Below, piece after piece: positions 1-8,825 of a stretch of 64,000 bases of DNA. A model generated the notes under the pieces. That model did no database searches, was not told the DNA's origin, and was given only the letters and a program-made list of their open reading frames with translations. Source of the stretch: Bacillus pumilus (GTDB taxonomy: Bacteria > Bacillota > Bacilli > Bacillales > Bacillaceae); contig NZ_CP027116.1 in NCBI RefSeq assembly GCF_003431975.1, positions 2,356,001 through 2,420,000 of the forward strand. The letters are read 5' to 3'. Each line of letters starts with the position of its first letter. Position 1 is the stretch's first letter. Both the position numbers and the translations under genes were made by a program.

Positions 1-11
1 ATTTTTCCAAT

Positions 12-45
12 AAAAAAAGCCTGTAAACACGAGGTTTACAGGCTT
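12..45 (-). terminator. rho-independent terminator of efp
   Basis: A perfect 12-bp stem (17-28 with 34-45, five-base loop) lies just after the efp stop. On the minus strand it is followed by a T-run (the A-run at 12-18). Confidence 0.9.
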
Positions 46-55
46 TCTTCGTTCA

Positions 56-613
56 TTACGCTCTTGAAACGTATGAACCATCTGATGTATTAATGACTAG
101 TTTATCTCCTTGGTTCACAAAGAAAGGAACGTTGACGATTAAACCAGTTTCAGTTTTCGCAGGCTTTGAACCGCCCGATGTTGTGTCGCCTTTAATACCA
201 GGCTCTGTTTCTACTACTTCTAGTTCTACTGTGTTTGGAAGTTCCACTCCAAGTGTTTCAGCACCGTACATGACGATGTGCACTGACATATTTTCAAGCA
301 AATATTTCAGCTCATCTTTAATTTGCGCTTCACTTAGTTCAAGCTGCTCGTAAGAACTTGTATCCATGAAGACATGCTGGTCGCCATTTGCATACAAGTA
401 TTGCATTGTTTTTGTTTCAATTTGAGCTTTCGCTACTTTTTCGCCTGCACGGAATGTTTTTTCTTGAATGGCACCAGTACGCAGGTTACGTAGTTTCGAA
501 CGAACAAACGCTGCGCCTTTCCCTGGCTTTACGTGTTGGAAATCCACTACTCGCCAAATACCGCCGTCCACTTCAATTGTCAGGCCTGTACGAAAATCGT
601 TTACTGAAATCAT
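56..613 (-). CDS. efp: Elongation factor P
   Basis: A 185-residue protein of full family length. EF-P is a cytosolic translation factor that binds between the P and E sites and relieves ribosome stalling at consecutive prolines. The N-terminal KOW-like domain carries the conserved loop VKPGKGAAF, with Lys32 at its tip, the residue modified in bacilli. Two OB-fold domains follow, and the C-terminal half keeps the typical TEPGIKGDT stretch. The ATG is preceded by a GGAGGATGAC-type ribosome binding site. It lies 25 bp downstream of the Xaa-Pro peptidase gene on the same strand, the arrangement known in B. subtilis, so papA-efp co-transcription is likely. A strong terminator follows. Confidence 0.97.
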   Translation of the reverse strand: MISVNDFRTGLTIEVDGGIWRVVDFQHVKPGKGAAFVRSKLRNLRTGAIQEKTFRAGEKVAKAQIETKTMQYLYANGDQHVFMDTSSYEQLELSEAQIKDELKYLLENMSVHIVMYGAETLGVELPNTVELEVVETEPGIKGDTTSGGSKPAKTETGLIVNVPFFVNQGDKLVINTSDGSYVSRA

Positions 614-638
614 TTTGTCATCCTCCTACATTTCACCA

Positions 639-1700
639 TCATAATATGATAAGTTCTTTCGGTGAGTGGGTCAATCGTTTATTGCCGTCAGCTGTCAGGA
701 TAATATCATCCTCAATTCTCACGCCGCCGACATCCGGTAAGTAAATTCCCGGTTCAACTGTCACGACCATTCCTTCCTCTAATACGACCTCGGATCGTGA
801 GGAAAGGCCTGGCGCTTCATGTACTTCCATACCCAGCCCGTGGCCAGTTGAATGCCCGAAGTATTGACCATAGCCATACTCTTCAATGATGTCACGTGTG
901 ATGCGATCAGCTTCTTTTCCTGTTAAGCCTGGCTTGATTCTATCCACACCAGCGTTTTCTGCTTCTAATACGATATGATAAATTTCCTTTAGCTTATCGC
1001 TCGGTGTGCCAACAGCAATCGTTCTTGTCATATCAGAACAATAGCCTTTATAGTAAGCACCGAAATCGAGTGTGACTAAATCACCAGATTCAATCACCTT
1101 TTCACTCGCTCTTCCGTGCGGCAGGCTTGACCGAACACCTGAGGCGACAATCATATCGAATGAAGATCCTTCAGCACCTTCTTTTCTCATGAAAAATTCA
1201 AGCTCGTTCATGACAGCAATTTCCGTCAAGCCCGGCTTGATGTAAGTGAGAATATGATCAAAGGCGTGATCTGCAATCTTCGCAGCTTCCTCTAATATCT
1301 TAATCTCTTCACTAGACTTAATCAAGCGCAACTTTTCAACTGATTCTGAGACTGGAACAAGCTCTATATCTCCTGCTTTATCTGCATACTGCTGGCATGT
1401 GGCAAATGTCATATGATTTTGTTCAAATCCAAGGCGCTTCACCCCAAATTCCTTTGCCGTTTGGGCCGCGGTTTCGACAATATTTCCTTTATGTTCAATA
1501 ATGTCATAGCCTTTGACTTGATCCTTGGCTTGCTCTGTATAACGGAAATCCGTGATAAAAGCTGCACGGTCCTTTGAAACGACGGCAAGACCGGCTGAGC
1601 CAGTAAAGCTGGTCATGTACTGTAAATTAAAGCTGCTCGTAATGACAAGACCATCGATCTCAAAATCAGATAAAAGTGTTCTTAACTTTTCAAGTTTCAT
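639..1700 (-). CDS. papA: Xaa-Pro dipeptidase/aminopeptidase (M24 family)
   Basis: A 353-residue cytosolic metallopeptidase that cleaves Xaa-Pro bonds. Residues 1-125 form the creatinase-like N-terminal domain and 130-353 the pita-bread catalytic domain. The dinuclear metal ligands are all visible: Asp212 and Asp223 (LDFGAYYKGYCSDMT), His287 (STGHGLG), Glu316 (VEPGIY) and Glu330 (RIEDD). Its ATG overlaps the stop of the upstream aroQ gene by four bases, so the two are translationally coupled. It is the YqhT-type peptidase of B. subtilis. The specific substrate (dipeptide or longer peptide) cannot be read from sequence. Confidence 0.92.
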   Translation of the reverse strand: MKLEKLRTLLSDFEIDGLVITSSFNLQYMTSFTGSAGLAVVSKDRAAFITDFRYTEQAKDQVKGYDIIEHKGNIVETAAQTAKEFGVKRLGFEQNHMTFATCQQYADKAGDIELVPVSESVEKLRLIKSSEEIKILEEAAKIADHAFDHILTYIKPGLTEIAVMNELEFFMRKEGAEGSSFDMIVASGVRSSLPHGRASEKVIESGDLVTLDFGAYYKGYCSDMTRTIAVGTPSDKLKEIYHIVLEAENAGVDRIKPGLTGKEADRITRDIIEEYGYGQYFGHSTGHGLGMEVHEAPGLSSRSEVVLEEGMVVTVEPGIYLPDVGGVRIEDDIILTADGNKRLTHSPKELIIL

Positions 1701-2140
1701 GATACTGCTCCCCCTTCACTGACTAAATAACGAATCGCCAATTTATACCCTTCTAAACCAAGACCAACAATTTGCCCTTGGCAAACTGGAGCAAGTACAG
1801 AATGATGGCGGAATTCCTCTCTCTTATGAACGTTTGAGATATGTACTTCAATGACTGATAAAGAAATACTTGCAATGGCATCTCTCAGCGCATAGCTGTA
1901 GTGAGTAAAAGCACCCGGATTAAACACGACTCCATCGTACTGATCTTCTGCTTCGTGGAGCGCATCAATTAAATCACCTTCGTGATTCGATTGAAAGAAC
2001 GTTAACTGGATATTGGCTCTTTCTGCAAACTGAAACAAATCCGTTTCTAAATCTGTCAGCGTCTTACTTCCGTAAACAGCAGGCTCTCTTTTGCCAAGCC
2101 TATTTAAGTTGGGCCCATTCAGCACAAGAAAATGAGGCAT
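1697..2140 (-). CDS. aroQ: 3-dehydroquinate dehydratase, type II
   Basis: A 147-residue type II dehydroquinase catalysing the third step of the shikimate pathway (3-dehydroquinate to 3-dehydroshikimate). The family motifs are present: NGPNLNRLGKREP with catalytic Tyr23 just after it, NPGAFTHYSYALRDAI, and EVHISN with catalytic His100. The length is normal for the dodecameric family. It is the first gene of the aroQ-papA-efp run on the minus strand and overlaps papA by four bases. In B. subtilis the position corresponds to yqhS. Confidence 0.94.
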   Translation of the reverse strand: MPHFLVLNGPNLNRLGKREPAVYGSKTLTDLETDLFQFAERANIQLTFFQSNHEGDLIDALHEAEDQYDGVVFNPGAFTHYSYALRDAIASISLSVIEVHISNVHKREEFRHHSVLAPVCQGQIVGLGLEGYKLAIRYLVSEGGAVS

Positions 2141-2248
2141 ATGACCACTCCTTCACCCTAATTCAATCTATATCGAAATCTGTTTCTTTTTCCTTAGAAA
2201 CCTTTCGTTTCCAAAAATATTTTATCATATGAATCGGTGATTTACACT

Positions 2249-2776
2249 TTATTCTGTCTTTTTCCCGAGTGCCCTTGCAAGCTTCTGACTTGTTAATTCA
2301 TTATATTCAAACGAAATACTGTACCCGACAAACATGCCATATAAAATATATAGGCAAAATGTCGTGACGATCGTGCTTTGCTGCAAATCCTGGACTTGCT
2401 TTACATCTGGGAAAATCGGATTAAATACGTAAAAAACGAGCAGCCATAAAAGCGCGCCGTATATGAGCCCCACCCAATAGCCTTTGATCCGTTTTAAAAG
2501 CCCGTAATAAATAAAGGCTGCTCCAATTGATAAAACCCCTAAAAGCACAATACTGATAAAAGTGCCAAGTCCGCCCTTTTTCCACTCTCCGAGCACAAAA
2601 GGCTGAAGGAGCATATTTGGACTCACCTCTGAGAAATGAAACATATGGGTCAGGAACCCGATAAATCCCCAAAAAACACCGCCGACAAAGCCTGTCGCTG
2701 CTGCTCTTGCCACCAGAGATGACGTTTGCACGGACTGATTTTTTTCTTCTTGATTTTTCTTCTCATCACGTTTCAT
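2249..2776 (-). CDS. yqhR: Conserved membrane protein YqhR
   Basis: A 175-residue predicted integral membrane protein of unknown function. A charged, Lys/Gln-rich N-terminus (about 20 residues) precedes four hydrophobic segments at roughly 25-48, 70-92, 100-122 and 130-152. The C-terminal 20 residues are polar and probably cytosolic. Position and length match YqhR of Bacillus, which carries no functional domain that I recognise. It lies 108 bp upstream of aroQ on the same strand and is divergent from yqhQ. Confidence 0.8.
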   Translation of the reverse strand: MKRDEKKNQEEKNQSVQTSSLVARAAATGFVGGVFWGFIGFLTHMFHFSEVSPNMLLQPFVLGEWKKGGLGTFISIVLLGVLSIGAAFIYYGLLKRIKGYWVGLIYGALLWLLVFYVFNPIFPDVKQVQDLQQSTIVTTFCLYILYGMFVGYSISFEYNELTSQKLARALGKKTE

Positions 2777-2999
2777 TTGTGAACACCTCCAGCCAGTAGT
2801 ATGTCCAAAATGTCATGAAAAAAAAGGATTTCCAGACGTGAGTGTAAAATTTTTATAAAAGGGTATACTGGCTAAAAAGAGGTAGATAGAATTCTAGTAG
2901 AGAATCGACTTGTACGCTAGTGATTTCCCTTCTTTTCCTGTACAATAAAGGTATAAGGAAATGCATGTAAATTACAGGAAACAGGCAGGTTGATGAAAT

Positions 3000-3956
3000 A
3001 TGTCCAATCAAACAAAACCTCCAGCATATGGAGGGCAGGCAGTTGTCGAAGGTGTCATGTTCGGAGGTAAAAAGAACTATGTGACAGCGATTCGGCGTAA
3101 GGATCAGTCCATTGAGTATTTGAAGCTTCCTAGGACCTCCAATAAACGAACCGCCTTTCTCAAGAAAATCCCTTTTGTCAGGGGTGTTGCTGCACTTGTT
3201 GAAGCAAGCGCAAATGGCAGTAAGCACTTAAACTTCTCCAGCGAGCGCTATGACTTAGATCCTTCCGAAGATCATACTCTTGAAAAAGAACAAAAAAGCT
3301 CGAAATTATCCATGATTTTCGGCATTGCTGTGATCGGGGTTCTCTCTCTTCTCTTTAGTAAATTTGTCTTTACCCTAGTACCTGTCTTTTTAGCTGAACT
3401 TGTGCGGCCTGTATTTTCAGGGAATTTCGCACAAATCGCAGTTGAAACATTCTTTAAACTGGTCCTGTTATTAGGCTATATTTACTTTATTTCCATGACT
3501 CCTTTAATTAAAAGGGTATTTCAATATCATGGGGCAGAACATAAAGTCATAAACTGCTATGAACAGCATCTTGACATCACAGTGGAAAATGTCCAAAAAC
3601 AATCCAGGCTGCATTATCGATGCGGCAGCAGCTTTATTTTATTCACTGTTATTGTCGGAATGTTCGTCTATTTACTCGTACCGACAGATCCTTTATGGGT
3701 GAGAGTTCTGAATCGCTTGGCGCTCATTCCGGTAGTTCTGGGCATTTCATTTGAAGTGCTTCAGCTTACGAACAAACTCCGAGAAGTGCCCGTGCTGAAA
3801 GTGCTTGGCTATCCTGGCCTTTGGCTGCAATTGCTCACAACAAAAGAACCCTCTGACGATCAAGTCGAGGTAGCCATTGCAAGTTTTAACGAGCTTCTTC
3901 GTTTAGAAGAAGCATCTGAGAAGCAAGCATCAGATTCTACTCATCAAGTGATCTAA
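3000..3956 (+). CDS. yqhQ: DUF1385 membrane protein YqhQ
   Basis: A 318-residue member of the DUF1385 family. The N-terminus has the family signature YGGQAVVEGVMFGG (about residues 10-23). The central region has hydrophobic segments at roughly 98-125, 140-165 and 215-250, with the conserved FQYHGAEHKVINCYE between them. The HGAEH stretch looks metal-binding, but the function is not established. It is followed 38 bp later by yqhP on the same strand, so the two probably form an operon. It is divergent from yqhR across a 223-bp gap. Confidence 0.85.
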   Translation: MSNQTKPPAYGGQAVVEGVMFGGKKNYVTAIRRKDQSIEYLKLPRTSNKRTAFLKKIPFVRGVAALVEASANGSKHLNFSSERYDLDPSEDHTLEKEQKSSKLSMIFGIAVIGVLSLLFSKFVFTLVPVFLAELVRPVFSGNFAQIAVETFFKLVLLLGYIYFISMTPLIKRVFQYHGAEHKVINCYEQHLDITVENVQKQSRLHYRCGSSFILFTVIVGMFVYLLVPTDPLWVRVLNRLALIPVVLGISFEVLQLTNKLREVPVLKVLGYPGLWLQLLTTKEPSDDQVEVAIASFNELLRLEEASEKQASDSTHQVI

Positions 3957-3994
3957 CTTATAAATCCGGTAAATTCCTTCGGAGGTGGACAGTT

Positions 3995-4390
3995 ATGAAT
4001 CGCCGAGTACATCCTGCTTTTACCATTATTTTCGCTTTAGGTGTTTTGGGATTTGTGTATTTACTCACAACGAATCCAGGTAGACTTTTTACAATGCTGC
4101 TATCAGTTGTGATCATTGGAGCGGCTCTATTTTTCCTATTTAAATGGCTGATGAATCGAAGAACTGGAACAGAGGGTAATCTTTATCGTAAAGCAGTCAA
4201 ACAATCAAAACGTCGCTACCAGCAGCCTAAACCAAAAACGAAAAGTCAGATGAAAAATCGGGTCACTCATTTGCGAAGCGTGCCGACTGACCACAAGTCT
4301 AAGCCCGTCCTTCTCAAAAAGAAAAGCCAAACACAGTTAACTGTGATTGAAGGCAAGAAAAACAAAAAGAAGAATCGCGCCTTATTTTAA
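3995..4390 (+). CDS. yqhP: Small membrane protein YqhP
   Basis: A 131-residue protein with two N-terminal hydrophobic segments (about 9-26 and 32-51) and a very basic, Lys/Arg/Gln-rich tail of about 80 residues, probably cytosolic and disordered. It matches YqhP of Bacillus in place and layout; function unknown. The ribosome binding site GGAGGTGG sits eight bases before ATG. Its stop codon overlaps the stop of the convergent yqhO by three to four bases, so no terminator fits between the two genes. Confidence 0.78.
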   Translation: MNRRVHPAFTIIFALGVLGFVYLLTTNPGRLFTMLLSVVIIGAALFFLFKWLMNRRTGTEGNLYRKAVKQSKRRYQQPKPKTKSQMKNRVTHLRSVPTDHKSKPVLLKKKSQTQLTVIEGKKNKKKNRALF

Positions 4391-5262
4391 AATGTCCAGC
4401 TTTTTAAAAATTGCTCGGCCTTCTGTCTGCCTAGATCGACGAGCGCCTTTTTCTTTTCTGTCATCAGATGAAAATCAGTGGCAATGACGTGCTCTACAGG
4501 AATAAATATAATATGACGTTCGTGTTTTGTGGCGATGTGCCTTTCGTCATGAGCACCACGCATCGTTTCAAAAAGAGCGCCAAACAGTTCAAACGCATTG
4601 CGGATGGAGTGTTGAGGGCGCTCTTTTTCGTTTGGGGTTAATGTGACACCGACGAACGGTCTTTTTTTCTCTTCCGCAAATAGCCAGATCGGAAAATTAC
4701 TAAGCACACCTCCATCTACAATGGTACAAATGCCTTTTGAAGACTTCAGTTTGACAGGCTCAAAAAAATACGGCAGGCTGCAACTCATCCGAATCGCCCT
4801 TGCAACAGAAAAGCGCTCTGGATTTAAGCCGTATGCAGGAAGGTCATCTGGCAGCACGAGGATTTTTCCATTTGTTAAATCAGACGCAACAATTTTCAGT
4901 GAATCTTTTTTGAGATCTCCAAATACGGTGACCCCTTTTCGTTTCAACACGTCTGTCAGCCATTTTTCCAGCCGGTCACCTTTGTACAGACCGAGACGCC
5001 AGTAAATAGAGACCCACCTGAGCATTTTAAACGGAATGAATTGACATCTCCTGTCAAGCAATTGATGTTCATCCATTTCTTCTAAAAGCTCGCGAATCTC
5101 CTGACTTGTATAACCTGCTGCGATGAGCGAAGCAATGATTGCTCCAGCACTTGTACCAGCAAGGCGGACAAATTGAAATCCTCGCGCTTCAAGCGCTTCA
5201 TAGGCACCCGCAAGCGCTGCCCCTTTAATGCCTCCACCTGAGAACACACCATCTATCTTCAT
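4387..5262 (-). CDS. yqhO: Patatin-like phospholipase YqhO
   Basis: A 291-residue patatin-family serine acyl hydrolase. The N-terminal oxyanion motif is FSGGGIKGAALAG (about 7-19), the nucleophile elbow is GTSAG (about 36-40), and the catalytic Asp lies in VDGGVLSNFP (about 190-199). This Ser-Asp dyad set is complete, so lipid acyl hydrolase activity is expected; the true substrate is unknown. There is no signal peptide, so it is cytosolic or membrane-associated. It converges on yqhP with overlapping stop codons. The start is supported by an AAAGGAG site upstream. Confidence 0.88.
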   Translation of the reverse strand: MKIDGVFSGGGIKGAALAGAYEALEARGFQFVRLAGTSAGAIIASLIAAGYTSQEIRELLEEMDEHQLLDRRCQFIPFKMLRWVSIYWRLGLYKGDRLEKWLTDVLKRKGVTVFGDLKKDSLKIVASDLTNGKILVLPDDLPAYGLNPERFSVARAIRMSCSLPYFFEPVKLKSSKGICTIVDGGVLSNFPIWLFAEEKKRPFVGVTLTPNEKERPQHSIRNAFELFGALFETMRGAHDERHIATKHERHIIFIPVEHVIATDFHLMTEKKKALVDLGRQKAEQFLKSWTF

Positions 5263-5331
5263 TAAGGAGTCTCCTTTCCTTTCACGCTATTAATAGTGTA
5301 GGAGCATTTGCTTTCAATTAGAACTTTAATC

Positions 5332-5364
5332 AAAAAGGACACCCACTGTATGGGTGTCCTTTTT
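5332..5364. terminator. terminator between yqhO and mntR
   Basis: A perfect 14-bp inverted repeat (5332-5345 with 5351-5364) includes A- and T-runs at both ends. On the minus strand it ends mntR transcription and touches the mntR stop codon. Confidence 0.88.
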
Positions 5365-5798
5365 TAAGATTCTTGATTTGTTTGTTCGTTTTTCTTTTGA
5401 ATCGCTTTCAGTTGAACAGATCGCTCGTCGTTTTCTTCAAAGAATTGAACGAGATCGCCAATGCGGTCAATACTGTTCCAGCTGAGATGATGTTCAATGC
5501 CTTCTACATCATCATAAATCTTCTCTTCATCTACACCAATGATTCTTAAAAATTGCTCTAGCAGTTCATGTCTGTATACGAGACGTTTTCCAATTTTTTT
5601 GCCTTTCGGGGTTAAAATTAGACCACGATACTTCTCATAAATGAGGTATTCATCTTTATCTAGCTTCTGAACCATTTTTGTTACAGAGGAGGGATGGACA
5701 GCGAGTGCTTCTGCAATATCAGAGACTCTAGCATATCCTTTTTCTTCTATCAGCATATATATTTGTTCAATGTAATCTTCCATACTAGGTGTAGTCAT
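5364..5798 (-). CDS. mntR: Manganese transport regulator MntR (DtxR family)
   Basis: A 144-residue Mn(II)-responsive repressor of manganese uptake genes. The N-terminal winged helix-turn-helix (about 5-70) binds DNA and the C-terminal part dimerises. Every Mn ligand known from B. subtilis MntR is present at the same number: Asp8, Glu11, His77, Glu99, Glu102 and His103. It appears to be transcribed alone from its own promoter (candidate at 5840-5868) and ends in a strong terminator. No Mn transporter gene is nearby, so its targets lie elsewhere. Confidence 0.96.
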   Translation of the reverse strand: MTTPSMEDYIEQIYMLIEEKGYARVSDIAEALAVHPSSVTKMVQKLDKDEYLIYEKYRGLILTPKGKKIGKRLVYRHELLEQFLRIIGVDEEKIYDDVEGIEHHLSWNSIDRIGDLVQFFEENDERSVQLKAIQKKNEQTNQES

Positions 5799-5839
5799 AA
5801 TACCCCTCCATAATGCACCTTTACTTAATAATCATAACA

Positions 5840-5868
5840 ATTCTACACCATCGCCCATTAAAAAACAA
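5840..5868 (-). promoter_or_regulatory. candidate sigma-A promoter of mntR
   Basis: On the minus strand, TTGTTT (5868-5863) and TAGAAT (5845-5840) are separated by 17 bp, about 40 bp before the mntR start. Confidence 0.55.
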
Positions 5869-5883
5869 GGAGTGTCCATTGTC

Positions 5884-6720
5884 TTAACGCTTGTAATTCC
5901 ACTCATCTGAGGCATATTTCGTTTTAGCGAGATGATGGACAAATGCTAATTCTTCATCTGTCAGCTCATAAGGCACAAGCTCAATATTTAATCCTTTTTC
6001 AAATCCTCGTTTAAACGCAACACGCGCATCGTCTATTGTACATGTTCGGTCTGAGATTTCATTGATGGCGACCGCTTTGTTTTTAAAGCTTCGCTGCATC
6101 CGCTCTCTTACCCGGTCGTTTGGATAAAGAAATAAATCAAACAGTTTATCCTCATCAAGGTCAATTAAGATAGAACCGTGCTGGAGGATGACTCCTTTTT
6201 GCCTTGTTTGAGCACTGCCTGCTACCTTTCTGCCTTCTACGACAAGCTCGTACCAGGATGGGGCATCAAAGCATACAGACGATCTTGGATTTTTTAAGCT
6301 TTCTTTTTCTTTATCTGTACGAGGAATGGCAAAATACGCATCGAGTCCCAGTTCTTTAAAGCCTTCTAAAATGCCCTCTGAAATGACGCGGTACGCCTCT
6401 GTCACCGTTGCTGGCATTTCCGGATGCTCCTCTGACACAATCACGCTGTAGGTCAGCTCCTGATCATGAAGAACTCCCCGTCCTCCTGTTGGTCTGCGAA
6501 CAAATCCAAGACCATAGTGCTCGACTGCTTCCATGTTGATTTCTTTTTCAACATGCTGAAAATACCCAACAGACAATGTCGCCGGATTCCATCCATAAAA
6601 ACGAATGACAGGCGGGATGAGCTTCTCACTATGCCAATAAAGCAAGGCTTCATCCATTGCCATGTTAAAGGCAGGGTCTTGATTTCCTGTATCAATGAAA
6701 CACCATTTCTCTTTTTGCAT
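5884..6720 (-). CDS. lipM: Octanoyl-[GcvH]:protein N-octanoyltransferase LipM
   Basis: A 278-residue BPL/LplA/LipB-fold enzyme that moves octanoate from octanoyl-ACP to GcvH, the first step of de novo lipoate synthesis in Bacillus. The catalytic Cys150 is in NPRSSVC and the conserved Lys165 in GRKVAGSAQ, both at the B. subtilis LipM positions; [12 protein letters not shown] (75-86) is the substrate-binding loop. It lies near the glycine cleavage genes, whose GcvH partner is its acceptor; gcvH itself is not in this window. It is monocistronic and minus-strand, with mntR downstream. Confidence 0.95.
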   Translation of the reverse strand: MQKEKWCFIDTGNQDPAFNMAMDEALLYWHSEKLIPPVIRFYGWNPATLSVGYFQHVEKEINMEAVEHYGLGFVRRPTGGRGVLHDQELTYSVIVSEEHPEMPATVTEAYRVISEGILEGFKELGLDAYFAIPRTDKEKESLKNPRSSVCFDAPSWYELVVEGRKVAGSAQTRQKGVILQHGSILIDLDEDKLFDLFLYPNDRVRERMQRSFKNKAVAINEISDRTCTIDDARVAFKRGFEKGLNIELVPYELTDEELAFVHHLAKTKYASDEWNYKR

Positions 6721-6934
6721 ATAAAAATCCCTTCTCTTTTACGTAGTCAATGTTAGATGATGGTGATGGCCACCGATTTTCTCTCTTCATCAGTCTATCA
6801 AATAGGGAACGAATTGAAAATAATTCTTACCATTTATGATGACAAGTTTCTTTTGCTTTACTATAATAGTATTTGTCTAAAACGTACCATCAGACAGGCC
6901 ACTGTGCTGATGCTCAAGAAGGAGTCGAGTTGTA

Positions 6935-7321
6935 TTGTCAATATTCAACTATATCGTCCTCTCACTTTGTGGACTTTTCGTTCTTTATTCCATCGGCAGC
7001 TACATTTATCAGCAGCGCATTATGAAAACGCTGACGGAAGCAGAGTTCATTAAAGGTTACCGCAAAGCTCAACTCATTGATGTGAGAGAGCCAAATGAGT
7101 TTGATGGCGGACATATTTTAGGGGCTAGAAACATCCCCCTTTCCCAGCTAAAGCAGCGCAAAAATGAAATTCGTCCTGACAAGCCTGTTTATCTCTATTG
7201 CCAAAACAATTTGAGAAGCGGAAAAGCAGCCCAAACGTTGCGTAAAAATGGCTGTCGTGAGATTTATAATTTAAAAGGCGGCTTTAAAAAATGGGGCGGC
7301 CGTATCAAAACGAAGAACTAA
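6935..7321 (+). CDS. yqhL: Membrane-anchored rhodanese-like protein YqhL
   Basis: A 128-residue protein. An N-terminal transmembrane segment (about 4-24) anchors a single rhodanese domain (about 35-125). The active-site loop begins with Cys89 (YCQNNLRSGKAA), so sulfur transfer or a related thiol reaction is possible. The family motif DVREPNEFDGGHILGARNIPL is present at about 49-69. The start is TTG, supported by AAGGAG 12 bases upstream; an in-frame ATG at residue 30 would remove the membrane anchor and has no good ribosome binding site. It is convergent with gcvPB across a shared terminator. Confidence 0.85.
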   Translation: MSIFNYIVLSLCGLFVLYSIGSYIYQQRIMKTLTEAEFIKGYRKAQLIDVREPNEFDGGHILGARNIPLSQLKQRKNEIRPDKPVYLYCQNNLRSGKAAQTLRKNGCREIYNLKGGFKKWGGRIKTKN

Positions 7322-7322
7322 C

Positions 7323-7362
7323 AAAAAAGACTCTGGGAGCTTGATTCCCCTGAGTCTTTTTT
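7323..7362. terminator. bidirectional terminator yqhL/gcvPB
   Basis: An 11-bp stem AAAAAAGACTC/GAGTCTTTTTT has an inner GGGA/TCCC-type extension. It lies between the convergent yqhL and gcvPB and has T-runs on both strands. Confidence 0.88.
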
Positions 7363-7364
7363 CT

Positions 7365-8825
7365 TTATTTTCTTTCAAAAACAAGGACTGGATTACGCGC
7401 AGCCTTTGTTTCGTCCATTCGTTTGACAACCGTCGTATGCGGCGCTTCCTGTACGACTTCTGGATTCTCTTCCGCTTCTTTTGCAATCTGAATCATCGCT
7501 TCGATAAAGGCATCCAGTGTTTCTTTTGATTCTGTTTCAGTTGGTTCAATCATGATACATTCTTCCACATTGAGCGGGAAGTAGATCGTTGGCGGATGAT
7601 AGCCAAAATCAAGTAATCGCTTGGCAATATCGAGTGTTCGCACACCTAATTTTTTCTGACGCTTACCTGAAAGGACAAATTCATGCTTACAGTGACGGTC
7701 AAATGGTAAATCATAATGAGCACTCAAACGGCGCATCATATAGTTCGCATTTAATACCGCATTATCAGTCACAGCCTTTAAGCCGTCCGGACCCATAGAG
7801 CGGATGTACGCATACGCTCTGACATTAATGCCAAAGTTGCCATAGAACGGTTTCACACGGCCAATGGACTCTGGACGATCGTAATCAAAGAAATAACGAT
7901 CTTCTCTCTTCACAAGCACTGGCTTTGGCAAGTACGGAATCAAATCCTTTTTCACGCCTACAGGACCTGAACCAGGACCTCCGCCTCCGTGTGGACCTGT
8001 AAAGGTTTTATGAAGATTTAAGTGAACGACATCAAATCCCATATCCCCCGGTCTTGCTCTGCTTAATACGGCATTTAAGTTCGCTCCGTCATAATAAAGC
8101 TTCCCGCCTGCTCCGTGGACAATTTCAGCCATTTCTAAAATATTTTCTTCGAATAGGCCGAGTGTATTCGGATTCGTCAACATGAGAGCAGCTGTTTCTT
8201 CATTCACAACACGGCGCAGGTCCTCTAAATCAACAAGGCCATTCGCATCAGATGCGACGGTAATGGTTTCAAATCCGGCCACTGTCGCAGATGCCGGATT
8301 CGTTCCATGAGCAGAGTCAGGCACAATAACTTTTGTACGCTTATGATCTCCCCTTGCTTCATGGTACGCACGGATCATCATGAGCCCCGTCCATTCGCCA
8401 TGTGCTCCTGCTGCGGGCTGCAATGTCACGGCGTCCATTCCTGTAATTTCTTCTAAATGGTCACCTAAATCATAAAGTAACTCTAATGCGCCTTGCACAG
8501 TGTCTGCCTCTTGAAGGGGATGCACTTGCGAGAAGCCTGCAAGGCGTGCAACCTTTTCATTAATCTTCGGATTATATTTCATCGTACAAGAGCCCAGAGG
8601 ATAAAAGCCGGAATCAACCCCATGATTACGTCTAGATAATGCTGTATAATGACGCATAATATCAAGCTCAGATACTTCAGGGAGCTCAGCATCCTCATGA
8701 CGAATGTACGCCTCATCAAATAAAGCTGGGATCTCCTGTTCAGGTACATCTAAATCAGGCAGGCTATAACCAATTCTTCCTTCTTTGGATAATTCAAAAA
8801 TAAGCGGCTGATCTTGTTTATTCAT
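7365..8825 (-). CDS. gcvPB: Glycine dehydrogenase (decarboxylating) subunit 2, P-protein beta
   Basis: The C-terminal half of the split, PLP-dependent P-protein of the glycine cleavage system (486 residues). It decarboxylates glycine and passes the aminomethyl group to lipoyl-GcvH. The PLP lysine lies in [18 protein letters not shown], and the SCTMKYNPK and [11 protein letters not shown] motifs are present. I place the start at the ATG at 8825, which has GGGGGATC just upstream and gives MNKQDQPL; the longer reading from 8858 lacks a ribosome binding site. The start overlaps the gcvPA stop by eight bases, so the subunits are coupled. Confidence 0.96.
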   Translation of the reverse strand: MNKQDQPLIFELSKEGRIGYSLPDLDVPEQEIPALFDEAYIRHEDAELPEVSELDIMRHYTALSRRNHGVDSGFYPLGSCTMKYNPKINEKVARLAGFSQVHPLQEADTVQGALELLYDLGDHLEEITGMDAVTLQPAAGAHGEWTGLMMIRAYHEARGDHKRTKVIVPDSAHGTNPASATVAGFETITVASDANGLVDLEDLRRVVNEETAALMLTNPNTLGLFEENILEMAEIVHGAGGKLYYDGANLNAVLSRARPGDMGFDVVHLNLHKTFTGPHGGGGPGSGPVGVKKDLIPYLPKPVLVKREDRYFFDYDRPESIGRVKPFYGNFGINVRAYAYIRSMGPDGLKAVTDNAVLNANYMMRRLSAHYDLPFDRHCKHEFVLSGKRQKKLGVRTLDIAKRLLDFGYHPPTIYFPLNVEECIMIEPTETESKETLDAFIEAMIQIAKEAEENPEVVQEAPHTTVVKRMDETKAARNPVLVFERK

